64,000 nt of DNA from Campylobacter concisus (lineage in GTDB: Bacteria; Campylobacterota; Campylobacteria; Campylobacterales; Campylobacteraceae): NCBI RefSeq assembly GCF_003048405.1, contig NZ_PIQS01000005.1, forward strand, positions 1 to 64,000, in the 5' to 3' direction. The notes beneath the pieces were generated by a model that saw nothing but the letters and a program-made list of their open reading frames with translations, was not told the origin of the DNA and did not search any database. The position numbers and the translations under genes were made by a program. Shown piece by piece: positions 57,424-64,000 of the stretch (position 1 is its first letter; every line of letters starts with the position of its first letter).

Positions 57424-58094
57424 AGCGTACTTGAAATATTTACGAGCCTATTTAGCTCGTCAAATTTAAAGCTAAGCTCGTTTTTATTCGCTAAGATCTC
57501 ATTAGGACTTTCGCTAAATTTCATATCACAGCTTAGCAAAAGTCCTTTGACAAGGATTTTGTGATCTAGCTCGTAAGTGCTTAAACACTCATTTACTACG
57601 CTCAAAAGCTCATTTGCTAGCACTGGCTCTTCAAAGACCATATCCGCTCTAAATGCTACATACGCCGCTCCGCCCTCGTACTCTATCCTATAATAATTTT
57701 GTTCATCAAAAGCGGCGCAAAGAACCATACTAATCGTGTGACCATTGAAATTTTCATCTAGCTCAAATTGTGGCGTGCTAAATGCACTAAGCCCAAATTT
57801 TTCGCCAAACTCACGTGCTTTATTTGCAAGCTCAAGTAACCGCTCATCAAAGCCATTTATATTTTCATAACCCCAAAGCCACGTATTTGACGAGAAGCTT
57901 TCAGAGCCGATAAACTGCATGTCAAACTCACGCCCATTAAAGTAAATTTTGCCACTATCAAAATCAACCTGCCAGTTGCTACCTTCAACAAGTAGCTTAA
58001 ATGCACGTTTTTGAAGTAATGTCGCTTTGCCAACACATGCGCTAAAAAGCTCGCTCCAGTTACTTTTATCTACGCCGAGCTTATCTAAAAACAT
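57420..58094 (-). CDS. DUF6882-like protein downstream of dnaE (224 aa)
   Basis: I recognise only the general type, the DUF6882 family. It is a soluble protein with WQVDFDSGKIYFNGREFDMQ near residues 42-61, FIGSESFSSNTWLWGYEN near 62-79 and a long acidic C-terminus. TWLWGYEN is the most striking motif. The function is unknown. It starts 13 nt after dnaE on the same strand, so it is probably co-transcribed. Confidence 0.7.
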   Translation of the reverse strand: MFLDKLGVDKSNWSELFSACVGKATLLQKRAFKLLVEGSNWQVDFDSGKIYFNGREFDMQFIGSESFSSNTWLWGYENINGFDERLLELANKAREFGEKFGLSAFSTPQFELDENFNGHTISMVLCAAFDEQNYYRIEYEGGAAYVAFRADMVFEEPVLANELLSVVNECLSTYELDHKILVKGLLLSCDMKFSESPNEILANKNELSFKFDELNRLVNISSTL

Positions 58095-58107
58095 TGCTTT
58101 CCGGGCC

Positions 58108-61100
58108 TTAGCAAGCTATTGCTTGAAGTGCTTTTTCTTTAAAGCTATCATTTACAACAAATTTTGTCTTATAGACAAAAATTTGAGCCGTACTTTCATT
58201 TTTTATCTTAATAACAAGACGCTTATCGTTGTTTGTGCCACTTTTTATATGTTCGTTATAGCCAAGATTATAAAGGTTAGTGATCTTATCTTTGCTAAGC
58301 TCACTAAGGCATAAAAGCACCTCTAGCTCAGCATATTCTCTTGCTCTTTGAGGCGTGCTAGCTTCTTCATTTTTAGAAAATTTAGAGTTTTGTTTTAGCT
58401 TTCTTGTCTTAAAGTCTAAATTTTGTGCATCTTCTAGGCTATAAACCTCGTTTAAATTTGTCCTTACAAATTGATCATCTTTTGTGATATTTATCCTAAA
58501 AGCATAAGGCAGGTCGCGTTTTGCTTCATCTTTTACTATATCTTCGATGTTGCCAAGCTCTCTTTCAAAGACTGCGATCTCGATATTTCCATGAAAATCA
58601 AGCACATTTATAGTGCCCATTTTCTTGCCACTTTTGGTTATCCTTGTGCTAAAGTCTTCGATCTTACCAACGACTAAAATTTCAGCACTTTGTGGCAAGC
58701 TCTCAAATTCTGAACTTAGAGTGTATTTTATCTTGTTGATCTCGTCTTTATAATCATCAAGCGGGTGGCCTGAGAGGTAGATACCAACGCTCTCTTGCTC
58801 AAATTTTAAAATTTGTTTGATGTCAAATTCATCATTTATCGTGACAAAATTTATCTTCACATCGTTCATACTCTCATCTTCGCCAAACAAGCTCTCAACT
58901 GCATTTTTACGGATCTGAGCAGCACTTTTGCAAGCTTCTATGATATTTTCTACATTTTGCATAAGCATCTTACGACTAAAGCCAAACTCATCAAAGCAAC
59001 CAGCTTTTATAAGGCTTTCAAAGACCTTTTTATTTACTTTGAATGGATCGATCCTTGAGACAAAGTCGTCCATACTCTTAAACTCGCCATTTGCTTCACG
59101 CTCAGTGATAATGTTTTCAATAGCCGCTCCACCAACGCCTTTAATCGCACCAAGCCCAAAGATAATGCCGTCATGATCGCCATTTTTAACGACGCTAAAT
59201 TCTTTAGTTGATTTGTTGATAGATGGCGGCAAAGTATCGATATTTATACGCTTTATCTCATCGATATAGCGAACGATCTTATCGACATTACTCTCTTCAC
59301 TTGTAAGAAGCGCGGCCATAAATTCAGCCGGGTAATAGGCCTTAAGATAAGCCGTCTGAAATGTGACGTAGGCGTAAGCTGCGGAGTGAGATTTATTAAA
59401 GCCATATCCTGCAAATTTTACAATTAGCTCGAAAAGATCGTCTGCTTTTTGTCCATTTAGCCCTTTTGCCTCAGCACCTTTTACAAACTCACCCTTTAGC
59501 CTATCCATCTCTTCTTTGATCTTTTTACCCATCGCACGGCGTACAAGGTCCGCCCCGCCAAGGCTAAAGCCGCCTATGGCTTGAACGATTTGCATAACTT
59601 GTTCTTGATAGACGATTACGCCATATGTTGGCGCAAGGATTGACTCAAGCTCTTTAAATGAGTAGGTTATCTCGGCCTCGCCATGTTTTCTTTTGACGAA
59701 GTCATCAAGCATACCACTTTCCATCGGTCCTGGGCGGTAGAGTGCTAGCATCGCGACGATATCCTCAAAGCAGTCTGGGCGCAAGCTAGTTCCTAGCTTT
59801 CTCATGCCCTCACCCTCGATTTGGAAAATTCCTATCGCTTGGCCGCTTTGTATCATTTTATAAACATTAGAATCGTTTTTATCGATCTGCTCCCAAATGA
59901 TGTCCTTGCCAGTTCGTTGTTTTACCAGCTTTATGGCATTATCGATAACCGTTAGTGTTTTTAGTCCAAGAAAGTCAAATTTTATTAAATCCACATCCTC
60001 AAGATATTTAAGGCTATACTGCGTAACATATCGATCTTCTGGGCTATTTGGCTGACGAAATAGCGGAGTTTTGTTCCACAGTTCCTCATTTGAGATAACG
60101 ACACCTGCTGCGTGCTGGCCGGCGTTTCTATTTAGCCCCTCAAGATCAAGTGCAAATTTCCAAATTTTAGCTGCCTTTGGATTTTGACTTATTAGCTCAG
60201 CTATCTTTGGCTCTTTTTCATAAGCATCTTTTAGCGTAATACCAAGTTCATCAGGTATTAGCTTTGCCATCGCATCGGCTTCGGCGTAAGGCATATCACA
60301 AACTCTAGCAACGTCTCTAATGACACCTTTTGCAAGCAATTTACCAAAGGTAATAACGCCAGCAACGTTAAATTTTCCGTATTTTTGCGTAACATAGTCG
60401 ATGATCTCACCACGCCTACTTTGACAAAAATCTACGTCGATATCCGGCATGCTAACACGCTCTGGGTTTAGAAACCTCTCAAAAAGTAGGTTGTATGGGA
60501 TTGGATCAAGGTCAGTGATCTTTAGCGAGTAAGCAACCAAGCTACCAGCCGCAGAACCACGTCCTGGGCCAACTGGCACGCCTCTACTTTTAGCCTCATT
60601 TATGAAGTCCCAAACGATCATCATGTAGCCTGGAAAATTCATTTTATTTATGATGCCAATCTCTATCTCAAGGCGCTTTTTGTATTCGTCATGTAAATTT
60701 TCAGGGACAAATTTTAGCCTCTCTTCAAGCCCTTTTCTACATTCATACTCAAAAAAAACAGCATCGTTTTTAAAGCTATATCTATTTTCAGGCTCTGGAA
60801 GTGTTAAATTTCTCTCTTTAGCATACTCAAGTGTAAATTTAAAATTTGGCGGAGTTGGGTTGCCAAGCTTGATCTCAAGGTTGCACTTATCCACGATCTC
60901 TTGGGTATTTTCTATCACTTCAGGGATATCTAAAAATAGCTCACTCATCTGCTCTTTGCTTTTTACAAAAAACTCATGGACGCTGTGGCGAAGTCGGTTT
61001 GGATCATCTAAAGTTTTGTTCATCGCGATACACATAAAAACCTCATGAGCGTCGGCTCGCTCTTTAAAAGTGTAGTGGGTATCGTTTGTAGCGATAACCT

Positions 61101-61725
61101 TTATGCCAGTCTCTTTGGCGATGCGCAAAATATCATCATCAATGCGTTTTTGATCGCCGATGCCGTGACGCATGATCTCAAGGTAAAAGTCATCTCCAAA
61201 AATTTCTTTATACTCAAGCGCGACCTCTTTTGCTCTCTCGTAGCCCTTTGCGCCAAATTTGACGTTACGATCGCTTAAATTTAGATGCCAACTCACCTCG
61301 CCTTGCAAGCAAGCAGAGCTACAAACCAAGCCCTCGCTGTGCTCTTTTAAAATTTTTTTATTGATACGAGGATAGTAGTAAAAGCCCTCGATGTAGCTCA
61401 TAGAACTAAGATACATTAAATTTTTATAGCCAGTCTCGTTTTTGGCGATTAGTATAAGGTGAAAGCGCTGTTTAGTACTCTTGTCATCAAGCTGCTCGCC
61501 GTTATGCACGTAAGCTTCGATGCCAATTAGCGGTTTTATCCCCTCTTTTTTCATCGCCTTGTAAAAATCTATCGCTCCAAACATATTGCCGTGATCAGTA
61601 ATCGCGGCTGCTGTGTCGCCTCTATCATGAAGTACGTGAGCTAGCTCTTTTATCTTGTTTGCTCCGTCTAGTAGGGAGTATTCAGTGTGTAAATGTAGGT
61701 GTGTAAAGCTAGAATTTTCACTCAT
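58108..61725 (-). CDS. dnaE: DNA polymerase III alpha subunit (1205 aa)
   Basis: This is the replicative C-family polymerase. The N-terminal PHP domain starts with HLHLHTEYSLLDGA near residues 9-22 and has ITDHGNMFG near 41. The catalytic region includes VGPGRGSAAGSLVAYSL near 384-400 and the palm motif MPDIDVDF near 426, with two catalytic Asp. GYGFNKSHSAAYAYV lies near 772-786, and the HhH, OB-fold and C-terminal tau-binding parts follow. Length is standard for DnaE1. The ATG is preceded by AAAAAGGAT. Confidence 0.97.
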   Translation of the reverse strand: MSENSSFTHLHLHTEYSLLDGANKIKELAHVLHDRGDTAAAITDHGNMFGAIDFYKAMKKEGIKPLIGIEAYVHNGEQLDDKSTKQRFHLILIAKNETGYKNLMYLSSMSYIEGFYYYPRINKKILKEHSEGLVCSSACLQGEVSWHLNLSDRNVKFGAKGYERAKEVALEYKEIFGDDFYLEIMRHGIGDQKRIDDDILRIAKETGIKVIATNDTHYTFKERADAHEVFMCIAMNKTLDDPNRLRHSVHEFFVKSKEQMSELFLDIPEVIENTQEIVDKCNLEIKLGNPTPPNFKFTLEYAKERNLTLPEPENRYSFKNDAVFFEYECRKGLEERLKFVPENLHDEYKKRLEIEIGIINKMNFPGYMMIVWDFINEAKSRGVPVGPGRGSAAGSLVAYSLKITDLDPIPYNLLFERFLNPERVSMPDIDVDFCQSRRGEIIDYVTQKYGKFNVAGVITFGKLLAKGVIRDVARVCDMPYAEADAMAKLIPDELGITLKDAYEKEPKIAELISQNPKAAKIWKFALDLEGLNRNAGQHAAGVVISNEELWNKTPLFRQPNSPEDRYVTQYSLKYLEDVDLIKFDFLGLKTLTVIDNAIKLVKQRTGKDIIWEQIDKNDSNVYKMIQSGQAIGIFQIEGEGMRKLGTSLRPDCFEDIVAMLALYRPGPMESGMLDDFVKRKHGEAEITYSFKELESILAPTYGVIVYQEQVMQIVQAIGGFSLGGADLVRRAMGKKIKEEMDRLKGEFVKGAEAKGLNGQKADDLFELIVKFAGYGFNKSHSAAYAYVTFQTAYLKAYYPAEFMAALLTSEESNVDKIVRYIDEIKRINIDTLPPSINKSTKEFSVVKNGDHDGIIFGLGAIKGVGGAAIENIITEREANGEFKSMDDFVSRIDPFKVNKKVFESLIKAGCFDEFGFSRKMLMQNVENIIEACKSAAQIRKNAVESLFGEDESMNDVKINFVTINDEFDIKQILKFEQESVGIYLSGHPLDDYKDEINKIKYTLSSEFESLPQSAEILVVGKIEDFSTRITKSGKKMGTINVLDFHGNIEIAVFERELGNIEDIVKDEAKRDLPYAFRINITKDDQFVRTNLNEVYSLEDAQNLDFKTRKLKQNSKFSKNEEASTPQRAREYAELEVLLCLSELSKDKITNLYNLGYNEHIKSGTNNDKRLVIKIKNESTAQIFVYKTKFVVNDSFKEKALQAIAC

Positions 61726-62013
61726 TTTTTATCCTTTTTTAATGAGTGGATTTTACAAAATTTTGGCTAATAAGGTGCTTGATGAAATCTTAATGGGAGC
61801 TTTAAAATTTATAGAATTTGTAGTTTGTGGCCAGAAACGAAGCGCGCTGTCATCTGACGCACTATGCTATTAAGGTCTTGTAAATTTTAAAATTTCATGA
61901 ACGAGTAATTTCGGCTCTAAAAGTTGAGTTAAGCGGTCAGTGAAGCTAAAATTTAGTAGTCAATCCTTGCGAGTGAATGGAATTTTAAAATCTATAAAGT
62001 GAAAAAGAATTAG
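61726..62013. other. Intergenic region between dnaE and the universal stress gene
   Basis: This is AT-rich, with no supported gene. A 72-codon plus-strand ORF reaching from within dnaE into it (61655-61873) has no ribosome site and low-complexity translation. A short island (GTCATCTGAC and surroundings, near 61850) is less AT-rich but gives no tRNA or clear RNA fold. Confidence 0.4.
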
Positions 62014-62033
62014 ATCGCGGACTAAGCCGCAAT
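62014..62033 (-). terminator. Terminator after the universal stress gene
   Basis: On the minus strand ATTGCGG and CCGCGAT pair (one G-U) around a 6-nt loop, then CTAATTCTTTTT follows. It lies directly after the stop codon at 62037. Confidence 0.6.
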
Positions 62034-62036
62034 CCA

Positions 62037-62888
62037 TTATAAATAAACTGGGATATTTGTGTGTTCTAAGAAAAATCTTGATGTTCCGCCAAGCACCATT
62101 TCCATAAGACCATTTTCACCATATCTGCTAGCAACGATAAGATCAGCATTTCTATCAATAGCTGCTTTTAAAAGCGCTTCACCAGGTATCATCGTAGTAG
62201 CAATCACTTCAAAAGTGGCTGATATGCCATGAATTTTGAAGTACTCTTCAAGCTTTTTAAGATTTAGTTCAGCATTATCGCCAAGGCTTGCTTTTGAGGT
62301 AATGCACTGAACCTTTTTTGCCTTTTTTAAAAGATCGATCGAGCCTGTTAATGCCCTTGAGCTTTGCGTCGTACCAGTCCAGCTTACAAGGATATTATCG
62401 GCTTTAAACTCACGCATTTTTCTAGGGATTACAATCGCATTTTTACCACTTTTTAAAACAGCTGACTCAAATGTGCCAGTGATCTTTCCATCAAGTGGCA
62501 CAGCAGCCACCACTAGATCGCAAAATTTACTCTCTTGCTCCACTATCGCGCTTCTTTTGCCACTATGAATAGTAAAATTTGCAGTGCAAACATCTTCAAT
62601 GATTTCACTAGTTACTTTTATGCCAAGCTCAGCACAAATTTTATTGAAAATTTTTTCATTCTCTTCATGCTCGACAGCTAGTTCAGATTTAGCTGATTTT
62701 AGAAATTCCTCAAAAAGCACTCCTCCACGAAGCGTCATTTTCATATTATAAACTACGCTTGGATCAAGCTGGCAAGTCATAATTTCCATATGTGTGTTAA
62801 ACCACTGAGCAACCTTTAGGGCACCATAAATTCTTGGCTCGATATCGTCTCCAGCTCCTATTGGAAAAAGCAACTTTTTGTATTTCAT
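62037..62888 (-). CDS. Tandem universal stress protein (283 aa)
   Basis: Two UspA-like domains lie in one chain. The first (about residues 1-150) starts KKLLFPIGAGDDIEPRIYGALKVAQW and ends with SGKNAIVIPRK. The second (about 160-283) starts NILVSWTGTTQSSRA and ends LGGTSRFFLEHTNIPVYL, with the nucleotide-binding type GxxGxxxxxxGSxS pattern altered to NGLMEMVLGGTSRF. The role is probably in stress survival. It begins 17 nt after pnp, on the same strand. Confidence 0.86.
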   Translation of the reverse strand: MKYKKLLFPIGAGDDIEPRIYGALKVAQWFNTHMEIMTCQLDPSVVYNMKMTLRGGVLFEEFLKSAKSELAVEHEENEKIFNKICAELGIKVTSEIIEDVCTANFTIHSGKRSAIVEQESKFCDLVVAAVPLDGKITGTFESAVLKSGKNAIVIPRKMREFKADNILVSWTGTTQSSRALTGSIDLLKKAKKVQCITSKASLGDNAELNLKKLEEYFKIHGISATFEVIATTMIPGEALLKAAIDRNADLIVASRYGENGLMEMVLGGTSRFFLEHTNIPVYL

Positions 62889-62905
62889 AATCTGTCCTTT
62901 AAAAT

Positions 62906-64000
62906 TTATTCAACCAAAGAGAGCGAAATTTTATTTCCTTTTTGCTCGCTCACACTTACTTTGACCTGATCGCCTACGTTTAATGGGGTTTTTATCTTTG
63001 AGATGTGAAGCAAGCCATCAATGCCATCTTTTAGCTCGATAAATACACCAAAATCAACAACACTCTTTACAGTTCCCAAAAACTCATCACCGATATTAAA
63101 ATTTGGTTTTGAACGCTCTTTGTCGTGTTTAAACGGCTTTTTGCCAAATGAACGTCCATTGTCTTTTGAAGTGATAGAGATGATGTAGTCCTTTGCGGCA
63201 TCGACATTTTTCTTTGCTCCACCTGCGATTTTTACCTCGCCTTTTTCTCTATCAAGATCGATTGAGACTTCAAATTTCTCAATGATCTCTTTTATGGTTT
63301 TTCCAGCTTGTCCGATGATGTCTACGATCTTGCTTGGATCGACACTAAATAGTTCAAGCTTTGGAAGCACATCTTCATTTATTTCTATATTTTTATCCGC
63401 TTCTGTCATCAAAGATAAGATATGCTCTCTACCACGTTTTGCTTGATAAAGCGCCTCTTTTAGCACTTCTAAACTAATGCCACCAAGCTTAATATCCATC
63501 TGAAGTGCCGTGATACCATCGCTTGTGCCTGCTACTTTAAAGTCCATATCGCCGTCATGATCTTCAAGTCCCATGATATCTGTTAGCACTGCGTGTTTAT
63601 CGCCTTCAAATATTAGTCCCATAGCGACACCTGCGACAAGTTTTAAAGTATTTACGCCAGCTGCTCTAAGTGCGAGAGAGCCACCGCAAACGCTAGCCAT
63701 CGAGCTTGAGCCGTTGCTCTCTAAAATTTCTGAAACGACTCTTATTGTGTATGGCGAAGCTAGATCGATACTTGGTGCAAGGGCACGTTTGGCTAAATTT
63801 CCATGTCCAAGCTCGCGTCTACCAGGAGCTTTTAGTGGACTTGCCTCGCCTACGCTAAAGCCTGGGAAATTGTAGTTAAACATAAATTTCTCTACAAAAG
63901 GTACTTTTTCAGTTAGGATGTCATACATTTGAGCGTCACTGTCAGTGCCAAGAGTAGTGACAACTAGGGCTTGCGTCTGTCCTCTTGTAAAGAGGCATGA
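62906..64000 (-). CDS. pnp: Polyribonucleotide nucleotidyltransferase, 3' part (partial, at least 364 aa)
   Basis: The reading frame is open to the window edge, so the start is missing. The visible part begins in the second RNase PH-like domain region ([23 protein letters not shown], 24 residues before the first internal Met). It continues with [22 protein letters not shown] and ends with a KH domain ([18 protein letters not shown]) and an S1 domain ([21 protein letters not shown]). It degrades RNA 3' to 5' and is important for cold and stress growth in Campylobacter. The Gly/Lys-rich piece between KH and S1 is short. Confidence 0.95.
   Translation of the reverse strand, partial: SCLFTRGQTQALVVTTLGTDSDAQMYDILTEKVPFVEKFMFNYNFPGFSVGEASPLKAPGRRELGHGNLAKRALAPSIDLASPYTIRVVSEILESNGSSSMASVCGGSLALRAAGVNTLKLVAGVAMGLIFEGDKHAVLTDIMGLEDHDGDMDFKVAGTSDGITALQMDIKLGGISLEVLKEALYQAKRGREHILSLMTEADKNIEINEDVLPKLELFSVDPSKIVDIIGQAGKTIKEIIEKFEVSIDLDREKGEVKIAGGAKKNVDAAKDYIISITSKDNGRSFGKKPFKHDKERSKPNFNIGDEFLGTVKSVVDFGVFIELKDGIDGLLHISKIKTPLNVGDQVKVSVSEQKGNKISLSLVE

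Noticed and set aside
61655..61873. 72-codon plus-strand ORF running out of dnaE
   Set aside because: No ribosome site, starts inside dnaE on the opposite strand, and no recognisable protein features.

Overview
The window comes from a Campylobacter chromosome, most likely the C. concisus / curvus / rectus / showae side of the genus. The evidence is epsilonproteobacterial gene content: frdCAB, the peptidoglycan carboxypeptidase Pgp1, a single bifunctional SpoT/Rsh, the fibronectin-like lipoprotein FlpA, flgS, and a tandem dynamin-like pair. Gene order also follows C. jejuni (cdsA-dxr-...-pgp1-tsaD; mnmC-ami-NMO-tyrS-spoT-rpoZ-pyrH-M23-ftsX-ftsE-trmB-flpA-rluD|rodA). Base composition is AT-rich, but to the eye less so than C. 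jejuni. I saw no tRNA, rRNA, CRISPR array, insertion sequence or prophage. This is mostly core chromosome.

Layout. 0.3-4.5 kb (minus): ABC-F protein, DUF1287 secreted protein, pgi and galU. 4.6-6.2 kb (plus): YigZ-type protein and lgt. 6.2-9.75 kb (plus): fumarate reductase frdCAB, with a palindrome at the promoter, a GC-rich/AT-rich mosaic inside the genes, and a clear terminator. 9.8-11 kb: a small membrane protein and a frameshifted mrr restriction gene. 11.2-16.5 kb (plus): a tight operon cdsA-dxr-uraA-pgp1-tsaD. 16.6-20.5 kb (plus): two overlapping dynamin-like GTPases. 20.6-23.05 kb (minus): a Tat-exported molybdopterin S/N-oxide reductase broken by two frameshifts. 23.2-24.7 kb (plus): a monooxygenase-like protein and two orphan genes. 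24.9-33.1 kb (minus): an M16 peptidase, a family-3 solute-binding protein, a NIT-domain chemoreceptor, and a complete amino-acid ABC transporter with a paralogous binding protein. 33.3-34.8 kb (plus): putP.

34.8-49.6 kb (minus): thirteen abutting or overlapping genes covering tRNA modification (mnmC, trmB), cell-wall cleavage and division (amidase, EnvC-like factor, FtsE, FtsX), translation and stringent response (tyrS, spoT), rpoZ, pyrH, a nitronate monooxygenase-like protein, flpA (frameshifted) and an RluD-type pseudouridine synthase. rodA is divergent. 50.8-54.8 kb (minus): thiD and thiE sandwiched between two paralogous cysteine-desulfurase-like enzymes. 54.9-57.4 kb (plus): a nuclease-fold protein, flgS and an isochorismatase-like hydrolase. 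57.4-64.0 kb (minus): a DUF6882-like protein, dnaE, a tandem universal stress protein and the 3' part of pnp.

The points most worth attention are the three frameshifted genes (mrr, the oxidoreductase with an A8 tract, flpA), the intragenic composition mosaic in frdA/frdB, the desulfurase-thiD-thiE-desulfurase operon, the binding protein / chemoreceptor / transporter cluster, and the FtsEX/EnvC-like/amidase set on one transcription unit. I found nothing that I could defend as a wholly new defence or mobile system. All family calls were made by reading sequence motifs and recalled synteny; no database search was run.
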